A stretch of 64,000 nucleotides of DNA from Nocardia sp. NBC_01503 (GCF_036327755.1 NZ_CP109596.1:7440001-7504000), one strand, 5' to 3'; counted from the first letter of the stretch, positions 8,909 to 16,075 are shown. The notes: a model not told the origin generated them from the sequence alone. Numbers and translations: made by a program.

Positions 8909-9157
8909 CTAGTCGTTCTGCTGGTACGCGCGCTGACGCTGTTTGTCGGTCTCGGCTTCCGTGCGAGCCTTCTCGGCCTCGGCCTCACGAGCGGCCGCTT
9001 CGCGCTGGGACTCGGCCTTGCCCTGCTGGGCCCGGCCTTCGTCACGGAGATCCTCATTGCCGACGACGGTGCCGGCGGCCTCCTTGATCTTGCCCTTGGC
9101 ACCCTCCACGGTGCCTTCGAAGCCTTCGCGGAACCCGCCCTTTTCGTGCTCGGACAA
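8909..9157 (-). CDS. CsbD-family stress protein
   Basis: 82 residues from a TTG start, placed eight bases after GGAGG. GFEGTVEGAKGKIKEAAGTV followed by GNEDLRDEGRAQQGKAE is the CsbD signature; the C-terminal third is a highly charged helix. CsbD proteins are small general-stress proteins controlled by SigB in Bacillus, with no known biochemical activity. A GTTT-N15-GGGTAT promoter directly precedes it, which fits stress-sigma control here too. Confidence 0.85.
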   Translation of the reverse strand: MSEHEKGGFREGFEGTVEGAKGKIKEAAGTVVGNEDLRDEGRAQQGKAESQREAAAREAEAEKARTEAETDKQRQRAYQQND

Positions 9158-9201
9158 GAGATTCACCTCCACAGTGTCGGTATTTGCCTGACAAAGCGGC
9201 G

Positions 9202-9226
9202 ATACCCGGGGCCCTCGGAGCGAAAC
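9202..9226 (-). promoter_or_regulatory. SigF/SigB-type promoter of csbD
   Basis: Minus strand: GTTT (complement of 9223-9226), 15-base spacer, GGGTAT (complement of 9202-9207). Perfect agreement with the stress sigma consensus; the TTG start of the CsbD gene is about 45 bp downstream. Confidence 0.7.
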
Positions 9227-9273
9227 GCCGCGCGCGCCAACATGTCTCGTGCGGAGCATCACCCATCGAACGT

Positions 9274-9298
9274 GATTGGGGCGTGTCCGTACGGGTAT
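9274..9298 (+). promoter_or_regulatory. SigF/SigB-type promoter of the small membrane gene
   Basis: GATT at 9274-9277, 15-base spacer, GGGTAT at 9293-9298, fitting GNNT-N15-GGGTAY. It faces away from the CsbD promoter and lies 48 bp before ATG 9346. Confidence 0.55.
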
Positions 9299-9345
9299 CC
9301 CCGCTACATCGGTTGTGCGAATTCGATGTGGGAAGGACTGTGGTG

Positions 9346-9594
9346 ATGGCCGCGGAGCCGGAGAATTCCGCCGAGAGGCCCCGGAATGACATCGGTTTGC
9401 CCCTCGCCGCGGTCGGGCTCGTCTCGGTAGCGCTCACCATGGCGATCGCCGGATACGGTTTTTCCGGCTGGGCGATTCTGAGCGGTCTGGCCAGCGCCCT
9501 GCTGCTGTGGTTCGGTATATCCATCGAACTCGCTGAACAACGGCGTGCGGCCCACTCGGACGATACGTCCGAACGCCCACAAAGACTTCGATAA
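9346..9594 (+). CDS. Small two-helix membrane protein
   Basis: 82 residues from ATG 9346 (GTG at 9340 and 9343 also in frame; GGAAGG at 9331-9336). Two hydrophobic helices, LPLAAVGLVSVALTMAIAGY and ILSGLASALLLWFGISI, are separated by a short turn and flanked by polar tails. No family recognised. Its promoter resembles that of the divergent CsbD gene, so it is probably a stress-induced envelope protein. Distance to the next gene is 142 bp. Confidence 0.65.
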   Translation: MAAEPENSAERPRNDIGLPLAAVGLVSVALTMAIAGYGFSGWAILSGLASALLLWFGISIELAEQRRAAHSDDTSERPQRLR

Positions 9595-9655
9595 AAGGTA
9601 GCTCGCAAACTTTTAGCATCCCCAAATCCCTGCTCGCCCTACATATTCGAGGTTA

Positions 9656-9694
9656 CAGATGTACTTGCATCTGTGCGGAGCACGGTCATAGACT
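9656..9694 (+). promoter_or_regulatory. Promoter with CAGATG-N6-CATCTG operator, copy 1
   Basis: The palindrome CAGATG (9656-9661), TACTTG, CATCTG (9668-9673) contains the -35-like TTGCAT (9666-9671); after 18 bases comes TAGACT (9689-9694) as -10. The same design recurs at 11910-11948 with an identical 18-base spacing. Confidence 0.6.
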
Positions 9695-9736
9695 CAACAT
9701 GCAAGGCACCGTAGGGGACAACCAGGGAGCCGAGCG

Positions 9737-9799
9737 GTGGATCACCGGCGATTCCGCGCCATCGGTTTAACCCTCGGCTTGGCATCAGGGGCGTTCTAA
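9737..9799 (+). CDS. Putative 20-codon leader ORF coupled to the next gene
   Basis: GTG at 9737 opens a 20-codon frame ending in TAA at 9797-9799; the A of the TAA is the first base of the next ATG (TAATG). GGGAG lies nine bases upstream. The peptide starts MDHRRFRAIG and ends in a short hydrophobic stretch. It includes a TTA leucine codon, rare in this GC-rich DNA. It could be a real leader peptide or simply chance. Confidence 0.35.
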   Translation: MDHRRFRAIGLTLGLASGAF

Positions 9800-10047
9800 T
9801 GAATCAGCCAATCAACCTCAGCCGACTCGGGTTTGCCGAAAGAACCCAGCCCGAGCAATCATGCTCGCATGAGACGGCAACCGCTTTCGTCATTCATCAG
9901 GTCGAATCGACTGGAGCGGCCACTCGGTATGATTTCGATATCGAGCGAATAGTCACCACCGCGCACGCGATGGTGAACGACTGGGATCTGCACATGATGC
10001 AGCCCGAAGCTTTCTGGCGAATCGCTTCCAGCTTTATCCGGCAATAG
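9799..10047 (+). CDS. Small hypothetical protein of the XRE/DUF397 island
   Basis: 82 residues. N-terminal half is polar; the C-terminal half (FDIERIVTTAHAMVNDWDLH then EAFWRIASSFIRQ) looks like two amphipathic helices. No known family. Transcription probably starts at the CAGATG-N6-CATCTG promoter about 100 bp upstream, shared with another tiny gene at 11984. Translation appears coupled to a 20-codon leader ORF. Location next to the XRE regulator suggests it is part of that regulatory unit. Confidence 0.55.
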   Translation: MNQPINLSRLGFAERTQPEQSCSHETATAFVIHQVESTGAATRYDFDIERIVTTAHAMVNDWDLHMMQPEAFWRIASSFIRQ

Positions 10048-10084
10048 ATCAGCGCAATAGTTTTCTGCCCGACACACGCTGATA

Positions 10085-10104
10085 GGGGCCCCGTATGGGG
10101 CCCC
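10085..10104. terminator. Bidirectional hairpin between convergent genes
   Basis: GGGGCCCC, loop GTAT, GGGGCCCC: an eight-pair all-GC stem. It sits between the stop of the 9799 gene and the stop of the minus-strand XRE gene (10168), an expected place for a two-way terminator. Confidence 0.65.
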
Positions 10105-10167
10105 ACAGCTGTGTGTCACGAAGTTGAATCCGGCGACCGCTCTTCTGTCACACGGTAGTTCGAGCTC

Positions 10168-11055
10168 TCAGACGAGCGAGGCAGCAACCTCCGCCAGGAG
10201 TTTGCGGGACCGCTCCGGCGGCTCCGCCTGCACACTCAGCTGATCCATGACCTGACGGTACAGCTCCAGATCCTGTCGACGATCCAGGTACAGCGCACTC
10301 GTCAGCTGCTCCAGATAGACGATGTCGGGCAACTCATTCTCCGCGAAGCGCAGCATGGTGAACGAACTCCCCGCCGCCGCATGCCCTCCCGCCGTGTACG
10401 GCAACACCTGGATGGTGACATTGGGCAGCTTCGACAATTCGATCAACTGCAGGATCTGATCGTGCAGTACGGCCGCACCGCCGACCGGGCGATGTAGCAC
10501 CGCCTCGTCCAGAACCGCCCAGAAACTGGGCGCGCTCGGACGGGTCAGCAATTCCTGACGGGTCCGGCGCAGCGATACGCGCCGCTCGCCGTCCTCGTCA
10601 TGGCCGAGTGCGACGATCGAGCGGGCGTAATCGGGGGTCTGCAACAGGCCCGGAACCAGTTGGCCCTCATAGGTCCTGATGGACTTGGCCGCGTACTCCA
10701 GGCCGAGATAGGTCTCGAACCACTGCGGGAGCAGGTCGCTGTAGCGATGCCACCAGCCGGGCTCATTGGCCTTTCGGACCAGATCCAGGAACTGTTCACG
10801 CTCTCCGGGATCGTCGACCTTGTACAGGGTCAACAGGTCCCGGATATCGCGCTCCTTGAATCCGGTTCGCCCGAGTTCCAGGCGACTGATCTTGGCATGG
10901 GAGCCGCGGATGTGTTCACCGGCGGCTTCCCGGGTAATGCCGTTCTCTTCCCTCAACTTTCGTAGCTGCCCGCCCACTGCGATACGCAATGCGGTCGGAC
11001 CACGGTCTACGACAGCGGAATTCGCCCGACCGTGAGGAACGGGTTCTGCGATCAT
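10168..11055 (-). CDS. XRE helix-turn-helix regulator with DUF5753 domain
   Basis: 295 residues from ATG 11055, close to the roughly 285 usual for the family. An N-terminal HTH covers about residues 20-75 (LRKLREENGITREAAGEHIR and SHAKISRLELGRTGF), followed by a long DUF5753 sensor region beginning GLLQTPDYARSIV. These Scr1/WhiJ-type regulators are typical of sporulating and filamentous actinomycetes and pair with a DUF397 protein, present here immediately upstream. Such pairs influence development and antibiotic production in Streptomyces and have been discussed as toxin-antitoxin-like. GCAACCGCAAC lies 46 bp before the start and again before the DUF397 gene. Confidence 0.9.
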   Translation of the reverse strand: MIAEPVPHGRANSAVVDRGPTALRIAVGGQLRKLREENGITREAAGEHIRGSHAKISRLELGRTGFKERDIRDLLTLYKVDDPGEREQFLDLVRKANEPGWWHRYSDLLPQWFETYLGLEYAAKSIRTYEGQLVPGLLQTPDYARSIVALGHDEDGERRVSLRRTRQELLTRPSAPSFWAVLDEAVLHRPVGGAAVLHDQILQLIELSKLPNVTIQVLPYTAGGHAAAGSSFTMLRFAENELPDIVYLEQLTSALYLDRRQDLELYRQVMDQLSVQAEPPERSRKLLAEVAASLV

Positions 11056-11100
11056 GGGGTCCACTCCGATGCTCGGGTTTTCCGGCAGTGGGCCACAACC

Positions 11101-11111
11101 GCAACCGCAAC
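11101..11111. repeat. 11-bp repeat GCAACCGCAAC before the XRE gene
   Basis: GCAACCGCAAC at 11101-11111 is repeated exactly at 11461-11471. The two copies lie 46 and 77 bp before the XRE and DUF397 start codons, so they are likely shared regulatory sites. Confidence 0.5.
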
Positions 11112-11147
11112 GTCGCGTACCACCGCGCCAGTTGCCAATGCTACCGC

Positions 11148-11384
11148 TCAGAGAGCGAGATCGTCGAACTCTCCGCTCTTGGCGCCCAACAGGAAGCATT
11201 CGATCTCCGGGCGGGTGTAGACCAGTACCGATCCTTCCGGATCACGAGAGTTTCGCATGGCCACCTCGCCGTTCGCCAGTTTCGCGAGTTCCACGCAGTT
11301 ACCGCTCGGGTTGCTGAAAGTGCTCTTGCGCCAAGCGAGTTGAGCGCCGTCGATGTCGATACGGGTTGCCGGGTTGTCCATCAT
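11148..11384 (-). CDS. DUF397 protein partner of the XRE regulator
   Basis: 78 residues from ATG 11384, seven bases after AGGAG. The DUF397 signature is complete: AWRKSTFSNPSGNCVELAKL, then VAMRNSRDPEGSVLVYTRPE. These small proteins are made with XRE/DUF5753 regulators and modulate them; the biochemical mechanism is unsettled. The gene precedes the XRE gene on the same strand, with 92 bp between stop and start, and each has its own upstream copy of GCAACCGCAAC. Confidence 0.92.
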   Translation of the reverse strand: MMDNPATRIDIDGAQLAWRKSTFSNPSGNCVELAKLANGEVAMRNSRDPEGSVLVYTRPEIECFLLGAKSGEFDDLAL

Positions 11385-11402
11385 TTCAGACTCCTTGCCA
11401 GT

Positions 11403-11418
11403 ACCACCCGTGGGTGGT
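11403..11418. repeat. Perfect inverted repeat in the DUF397 leader
   Basis: ACCACCC, GT, GGGTGGT: seven-base perfect arms ending 18 bp upstream of the DUF397 start. It could be a protein operator or an RNA hairpin close to the ribosome binding site. Confidence 0.5.
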
Positions 11419-11424
11419 GTCCCA

Positions 11425-11471
11425 GTACTTGCAAATGTTCGGTCAAATGTTCTTACAGTTGCAACCGCAAC
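11425..11471 (-). promoter_or_regulatory. DUF397 promoter region with partial island operator
   Basis: GTACTTGCAA at 11425-11434 matches the centre of the CAGATG-N6-CATCTG operators at 9656 and 11910. CAAATG occurs twice, 12 bases apart, and GCAACCGCAAC follows at 11461-11471. No clean -10 was identified. Confidence 0.4.
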
Positions 11472-11909
11472 ATGAACGATAGCACGCGAGTAGCCCGCTA
11501 TCGATCCCTCGTTTTCGGCACATCCTTTGCAACACAACATGTTTGATCTTGAAGACCGGTGTGGCGATGCGAAGTTGTGAAGAAATCCCGACATTTCATA
11601 CCGGACGGTCTGCCCGGATCAGGTGCGTGACGTCTTCGGACCCGCGCAGGGCAATATCTGGCGAACACCCCGGCCGACCCTCGAGCCACACAAAGCGGGC
11701 CATAGATAAAGGGCGGCAGACCCTCTGACGGGCGGAATGGCAAACGGTTGCCGAGCCGATTCGACCGACCGCCCCGAATGTGGCAGGGTGATCCGGAGGG
11801 AGCTTCGCCATTCCGGACATTTCGTCACAGTGGCGCAAGACGCGTAATCCCATACGCCCCAACAACACCGAATCGGACTTACTACATCCGACACGTGTCG
11901 TCGAACGTA
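11472..11909. other. Non-coding stretch, no gene recognised
   Basis: About 440 bp without a convincing frame on either strand. It contains a distant nine-base inverted repeat, CGGAATGGC at 11733-11741 and GCCATTCCG at 11807-11815. The base composition is less GC-rich than the flanking genes. It may be decayed sequence from the mobile or accessory origin of the island. Confidence 0.5.
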
Positions 11910-11948
11910 CAGATGCACTTGCATCTGCGACTTGCAGCCTCATACACT
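11910..11948 (+). promoter_or_regulatory. Promoter with CAGATG-N6-CATCTG operator, copy 2
   Basis: CAGATG (11910-11915), CACTTG, CATCTG (11922-11927) overlaps TTGCAT (-35-like, 11920-11925); 18 bases later TACACT (11943-11948). Architecture and spacing equal those at 9656-9694. Confidence 0.6.
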
Positions 11949-11983
11949 CGGTGCACCAATTCCCCCTCGGCCAGAGGCATCCA

Positions 11984-12160
11984 ATGACACAGATGCTCGC
12001 CCACAGCACCGATCTCTCCGGTGATGACTGCGAAATAGAACCGCGCGGTTTGAATTACCGCCGGGCCCGCACCATTCTGCGCGCACACGATCAGCACTTC
12101 GCGTGCCGGCAGTATCTAGCGGCCATCGCGTATCTCTCCGCGGACAATGACGTCGACTGA
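11984..12160 (+). CDS. Tiny hypothetical protein of the XRE/DUF397 island
   Basis: 58 residues from ATG 11984, which has GAGG seven bases upstream; GTG 11951 is in frame but coincides with the predicted transcription start. The C-terminal half (YRRARTILRAHDQHFACRQY) is basic and helical with one cysteine, and there is no signal peptide. No family known. The promoter is a copy of the one at 9656, linking it to the 9799 gene and to the intervening regulator pair. Confidence 0.5.
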   Translation: MTQMLAHSTDLSGDDCEIEPRGLNYRRARTILRAHDQHFACRQYLAAIAYLSADNDVD

Positions 12161-12280
12161 ATCCTCTTGTGCGGCAATCGGGTCGCGCGCCACGCGCGAA
12201 ACTTGATGCACACCTTGCGCAAACCACCGTCCGGCGGGTACTCCGTAGAGGAACCCGCCGTCACGTGGAAGAGCGCCGAG

Positions 12281-12574
12281 ATGATTCTGACTGCCGCCCA
12301 CGATCTGCTGGGCCAAGACGTTCTGGCCCAAATCTTCAATCCCACACCGGAAACGCCGCCGGTGGCGGACAAGCTGTTGAAGCTGGTCCGCTACTTCACG
12401 TGGTTCGTCCTGTTATCCGGACTGCTCGCCATCATCTACGCCGGTGGCCGCTTCGCCTGGGAGAAATGGAGCGGTGGCGCGCTCACCGCCCCCAAGCAGA
12501 TCGCCGGAGCGCTGGTCGGCGGCGTAATCGCCACCAGCGCAGGCACAATCATGAATGCCGTCATCGGCACCTAG
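12281..12574 (+). CDS. Small membrane protein, VirB2/TrbC-like topology
   Basis: 97 residues from ATG 12281 (an in-frame ATG at 12206 would add 25 polar residues). Two membrane helices are clear: FTWFVLLSGLLAIIYAGGRF and IAGALVGGVIATSAGTIMNA, joined by a basic loop. Comparable two-helix proteins occur beside conjugation genes of actinobacterial integrative elements, but no transfer gene is seen here, so a remnant of such an element is only a suggestion. A strong terminator follows. Confidence 0.6.
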   Translation: MILTAAHDLLGQDVLAQIFNPTPETPPVADKLLKLVRYFTWFVLLSGLLAIIYAGGRFAWEKWSGGALTAPKQIAGALVGGVIATSAGTIMNAVIGT

Positions 12575-12596
12575 CGCAAGCCGGGTAGACCGAAAA

Positions 12597-12640
12597 CCGC
12601 CGGGCTGGTCCTGTCGTCTCAGACAAGACCGGCCCGGCGG
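12597..12640. terminator. Long GC hairpin between convergent genes
   Basis: CCGCCGGGC at 12597 pairs with the GCCCGGCGG ending at 12640, and the stem continues inward through GGTC/GACC and TGTC/GACA pairs with small bulges. It separates the small membrane gene from the GntR gene and can serve both. Confidence 0.7.
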
Positions 12641-12656
12641 CGTGAAATCGGACGAA

Positions 12657-13433
12657 TTACGCGGTGGCCGCGTGAACTGTCTCCTCGACACCCTCGGCGG
12701 TGCCGACCAACTCCTCGAATCGGGCCACCACCTTCTGGTGGTAGAGCCCGAACAGATCCTCGAACAGCGCCAGTTGCGCCTCGCTCGGCCCGCCCTCGGA
12801 GTCCCAGACCGCGACCAGCGCGCGCCAGACCAGCACATGCAGATCCGGTGAGACCGCGAAGTAGGCATCCACCGCCTCGGGCACCTCGAGAATCATCTCG
12901 CCGATGGAGTTGAGCACCGCGCGCTGCATACCGTGCCCGAGCGCGGTGAGTAGCCGGCGCAGCAGGTTCAACTCGATGCGCAGCATGCGGTGCGGATCCG
13001 GATCAGCACCGCGTGCAAGGGTTTCCAGCTCGTCGATATCGGCCTTGAGATCGATCGGATCGACCCCGCGGTCACTGCCGGTGTAGGCGAGCAGCGCCTC
13101 CAGGGCGATACCGCGCTCCTCCTCGACGATATTGCCGAACATCTCCGCGGCCACCTCGGGCTCGGGCATGGAGAGCCGGAACAGTCGCCGGTACACATCC
13201 ACGCCGCCCGCGGCGCGCACATCGCGGATCACAAATCCCTTGCCGCGGTGCGCATCCACGAATCCGTACGACTCGAGCCGTCCCAGAATCAGCTGCGCTG
13301 TCGCACGATTCAGATCGAACTCGTCTGCCACCTGTCGAACGGACGGCATGAGTCCACCGGGTGCGTATTGTCCCGATGCCACGCGGCGCGCCAATTCGTC
13401 GGCAACGTCAGCGACGACCGTCCGGTCTCCCAT
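12657..13433 (-). CDS. GntR-family transcriptional regulator (FCD-like)
   Basis: 258 residues from ATG 13433, eight bases after AGAGG. Winged-helix DNA-binding domain in residues 1-75 (MPSVRQVADEFDLNRATAQL and ESYGFVDAHRGKGFV), then an all-helical ligand domain of about 170 residues. This resembles FadR/FCD regulators that respond to acids or acyl-CoAs. No obvious target gene adjoins it; the deacetylase gene upstream is 48 bp away in the same orientation, so it may be the second gene of that unit or autonomous. Confidence 0.85.
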   Translation of the reverse strand: MGDRTVVADVADELARRVASGQYAPGGLMPSVRQVADEFDLNRATAQLILGRLESYGFVDAHRGKGFVIRDVRAAGGVDVYRRLFRLSMPEPEVAAEMFGNIVEEERGIALEALLAYTGSDRGVDPIDLKADIDELETLARGADPDPHRMLRIELNLLRRLLTALGHGMQRAVLNSIGEMILEVPEAVDAYFAVSPDLHVLVWRALVAVWDSEGGPSEAQLALFEDLFGLYHQKVVARFEELVGTAEGVEETVHAATA

Positions 13434-13480
13434 CGTGTCACCTCTCCACATCTGATTCACGTCCCAGACAGTGTATGTGT

Positions 13481-14191
13481 TCAGTCGGACAACTGCACAA
13501 GATCCGAGATCGTGACGAAGGTATAGCCCTGAGCCTTCAGTCCGGCGGCGATTCGCGGAATCGCGGCCAGCGATGACGCACCCGATTCGTACATGACATG
13601 CAGCAGGATTATCGAACCCGGTCGCACCTGCGCCAGTGTCTCGTCCACGATCTCATCGGTGCTCGCCCGGGTACCCGAATCGGGCTCCACATCCCACATG
13701 ACCGTGGTGCGGTCATGCTGAGACAGATACATGGGCAGGCCGATGAGCTTCTTCCCATTGGGCGGGCGGACGGTGATCTCGCCCAGATAGCCGGTCTTCG
13801 CGATCTCGGCATCGGTGCGCTCGATCTCCTCGCGCACGGTACCGGGGCCGACCAGGATCATGCGGCGATGGGTGTAGCTGTGATTGCCGATCTCATTGCC
13901 CGCCTGGGCGATTGCCGCGCCCTGCGGTGGATGTGCGGCCAGCTCCGAGCCGATGAGATAGAAGGTGGCCGGAATTCCCGCGTCCGCCAAGGCTTTCAAC
14001 ACCAGTGGGGTGCGGTCGGAGGGCCCGTCGTCGAGGGTGAGGGCGACGACCTTGCGATCGGTGTCCACGCGCGGCACGATCCGGCCCGCCACCTGGAAGG
14101 TGCGCGAGTTCATCAAGACATAGAGCCCGGCCGCGATGAGCAGCAGCAGCACCGCGCCCAGGGCGGAGCCGATGAGCCGCTTGCGTCGCAT
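13481..14191 (-). CDS. Membrane-anchored polysaccharide deacetylase
   Basis: 236 residues from ATG 14191. Short basic N-terminus and one transmembrane helix (IGSALGAVLLLLIAAGLYVL) place the catalytic domain outside. NodB motifs are complete: LTLDDGPSDRT (motif 1 with the metal-binding aspartate pair), HSYTHRR (motif 2, HxxxH), and RPPNGKK in place of the usual RPP(Y/F)G motif 3. Likely acts on peptidoglycan N-acetylglucosamine or another amino sugar polymer. Eight bases separate it from the HxlR gene, so they may be cotranscribed. Confidence 0.88.
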   Translation of the reverse strand: MRRKRLIGSALGAVLLLLIAAGLYVLMNSRTFQVAGRIVPRVDTDRKVVALTLDDGPSDRTPLVLKALADAGIPATFYLIGSELAAHPPQGAAIAQAGNEIGNHSYTHRRMILVGPGTVREEIERTDAEIAKTGYLGEITVRPPNGKKLIGLPMYLSQHDRTTVMWDVEPDSGTRASTDEIVDETLAQVRPGSIILLHVMYESGASSLAAIPRIAAGLKAQGYTFVTISDLVQLSD

Positions 14192-14199
14192 GAAGATCT

Positions 14200-14526
14200 C
14201 TATCCGTTGTCGTCGACGGCCCGCTCCAGCTTGGTGCCCCAGCGTTCGGACCACTGCCACAACGGTTTCAGAGCCACCGCCAGTTCCCGCCCGGCCGTGG
14301 TCAATTCATACGACTTATCCGACTTCTTCAGCACCACATCGGCTTCCTGTAACCGCTGCATGCGCACCGAAAGCATGCTCGACGAGCAGTTACCCATGCG
14401 GCGGCGCAGTTCGAGGAAGCCGAGCGGACCGGGTTCGAGCTCCCAGATCACGCGCAGCATCCAGCGCTGGCCGAGCAGCTCCATGGCGGCCAGGTGCGGG
14501 TCCGGGGTTCGGCTTGCGCTTCTCAT
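14200..14526 (-). CDS. HxlR-family regulator
   Basis: 108 residues, normal for single-domain HxlR proteins. The winged helix includes AAMELLGQRWMLRVIWELE, then FLELRRRMGNCSSSMLSVRM and the wing ELTTAGREL. HxlR regulators respond to aldehydes, quinones or redox stress. It is divergent from an SDR oxidoreductase and a nine-base-arm palindrome between them overlaps its own ATG, suggesting leaderless, autoregulated expression. Confidence 0.85.
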   Translation of the reverse strand: MRSASRTPDPHLAAMELLGQRWMLRVIWELEPGPLGFLELRRRMGNCSSSMLSVRMQRLQEADVVLKKSDKSYELTTAGRELAVALKPLWQWSERWGTKLERAVDDNG

Positions 14527-14552
14527 TCAGAACTACCATATTGGTTCTGAAT
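14525..14552. promoter_or_regulatory. HxlR operator, ATTCAGAAC-N10-GTTCTGAAT
   Basis: Perfect nine-base arms at 14525-14533 and 14544-14552. The left arm overlaps the HxlR start codon (14524-14526) and the right arm is 32 bp before the SDR ATG, so occupancy would block both genes. Confidence 0.7.
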
Positions 14553-14584
14553 TAGAAGCGTTGGTCGGGGCCGGAGGAGTGGAT

Positions 14585-15319
14585 ATGAAGCGAATTGTGT
14601 TGATCACCGGCGCGTCTCGCGGCATCGGCGCCGAGACCGCCCGGGTGCTCGGACACCGCGGCGACCACGTGATCGTCAACTATCGGGAGAAGCGCAGACG
14701 TGCCGAGACCATTGCCGCGGAGATCGCGGCGGCCGGGGGCAGCGCCTCGGTCGCGGGTGCCGATATCGCCGATACCGACAGCGCGGCAGGTCTGATTTCA
14801 GCCGTCATCGCCGAGTTCGGCCGCCTGGACGTGCTGATCCTCAATGCCTCCGGCGGCCTGGAGCGCGACGCCGCGCCCGATTACGCCATGCGACTCAACC
14901 GCGACGCGCAAACCCGGCTGGCTCGACTGGCCGTACCCCACCTACCGCGCGGCGGCCGGATCGTCTTCGTCACCAGCCACCAAGCCCACTTCTCCCCCAC
15001 CCGCCCGGTCCCCGCGGGCTATGAGCCCATCGCCGCGAGCAAACGCGCCGGCGAGGACGGACTGCGCGCCATGATCCCCGAATTCATCTCGGATGGAATC
15101 GATTTCACCGTCGTCTCCGGCGATATGATCGACGGCACCATCATCGTCCGACTCCTCGAGCGCCGCGACCCCGGCGCGGTGACCGCCCGCCGCGAACACG
15201 GTGAGCTGCCGACCGTCGAGGAGTTCGCCACCGCGGTCGCCGACGCGACCACGGTCATCGCGGCTCCGGGCCACACCATCTACGTGGGCGGTAAGGACTT
15301 CGCCACTGCCGGACGCTAA
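14585..15319 (+). CDS. SDR oxidoreductase divergent from HxlR
   Basis: 244 residues from ATG 14585 with GGAGGAG upstream. N-terminal TGASRGIGAETA is the NAD(P)-binding motif and LILNAS the structural NAG-like motif. The catalytic region reads VTSHQAHF followed by GYEPIAASKRAGED: serine, tyrosine and lysine are present but tyrosine and lysine are further apart than in YxxxK, an atypical spacing or a displaced tyrosine. Probably induced by the HxlR effector and may detoxify an aldehyde or quinone. Confidence 0.85.
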   Translation: MKRIVLITGASRGIGAETARVLGHRGDHVIVNYREKRRRAETIAAEIAAAGGSASVAGADIADTDSAAGLISAVIAEFGRLDVLILNASGGLERDAAPDYAMRLNRDAQTRLARLAVPHLPRGGRIVFVTSHQAHFSPTRPVPAGYEPIAASKRAGEDGLRAMIPEFISDGIDFTVVSGDMIDGTIIVRLLERRDPGAVTARREHGELPTVEEFATAVADATTVIAAPGHTIYVGGKDFATAGR

Positions 15320-15366
15320 GTGGAAAAGACCTGGCGGCGGACCGATTCGCATGCCAGCATCGCGTG

Positions 15367-16026
15367 ATGCCGCATTGGGTTCATGTACTCCCCGCCTTCA
15401 CCCTCGCCTGCCTGATCCTGGCCGCCTTGCCCGGCCCGGCGACGGCATTGTTCCTACAGCGGTCGGTGCGCGATGGGCGCAGGGCCGGGCTCGCGGCGGT
15501 GGCCGGAAATGAGATCGGGGTGTTCGGCTGGACGCTCGCCGGTGGAGCCGGGCTGTCCGCGCTCCTGGTCGCCAACCGGATGTTGAGTGTGGGCATCCAT
15601 ATTCTCGGCGCGGTCGTACTGATCTGGCTCGGGATTCAAGCCTGGCGCAGCACCCGCGGTATGCGACGGTCCGCGGGTGCGGATGCCTTCGGGGCGGCGC
15701 TGACCTCGGTCCTGCGCGGTGGCAAGACGCCGGCGGCGGCGTTTCGCGCCTCGCTCATCTCCATTGCGGCCAATCCCAAGGCGGCGGTATTCGGATTGAC
15801 CATCCTGCCGCAATTCCTGCCGAGTAACGGCCCGGTATTGCCGACGGTGATCATTCTGGCCGCCATCCAACTCGTCATCGATACGCTCTGGTGTGCGGGC
15901 GTCGTACTCGCCGCCGATCGGGCCGGGGCCTGGTTGCGGCGAACCGAGATCCGGCAGCGGGTCGAGCGGGCGCTCGCGGCGATCCTTATCGGGCTCGGTA
16001 TCGGTCTGGCAGCCGACGCCCGCTGA
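15367..16026 (+). CDS. LysE-family amino acid exporter
   Basis: 219 residues from ATG 15367 (GTG 15364 adjoins it). Six hydrophobic helices; the start LPGPATALFLQRSVRDGRRA contains the conserved PGP and the later NPKAAVFGLTILPQF matches the LysE/RhtB NPK motif. Such proteins export lysine, homoserine, threonine or related compounds. Stands alone, 47 bp after the SDR gene; cotranscription is possible. Confidence 0.88.
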   Translation: MPHWVHVLPAFTLACLILAALPGPATALFLQRSVRDGRRAGLAAVAGNEIGVFGWTLAGGAGLSALLVANRMLSVGIHILGAVVLIWLGIQAWRSTRGMRRSAGADAFGAALTSVLRGGKTPAAAFRASLISIAANPKAAVFGLTILPQFLPSNGPVLPTVIILAAIQLVIDTLWCAGVVLAADRAGAWLRRTEIRQRVERALAAILIGLGIGLAADAR

Positions 16027-16075
16027 ATTGTTTGTTTCGGCAGCCGCGGGCAATTCACCGGCGAGGAGGTGCGCG

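Noticed and set aside
11498..12009. Overlapping frames between DUF397 and the 11984 gene
   Set aside because: Cys/Arg/Trp-rich translations without starts or domains; treated as non-coding.
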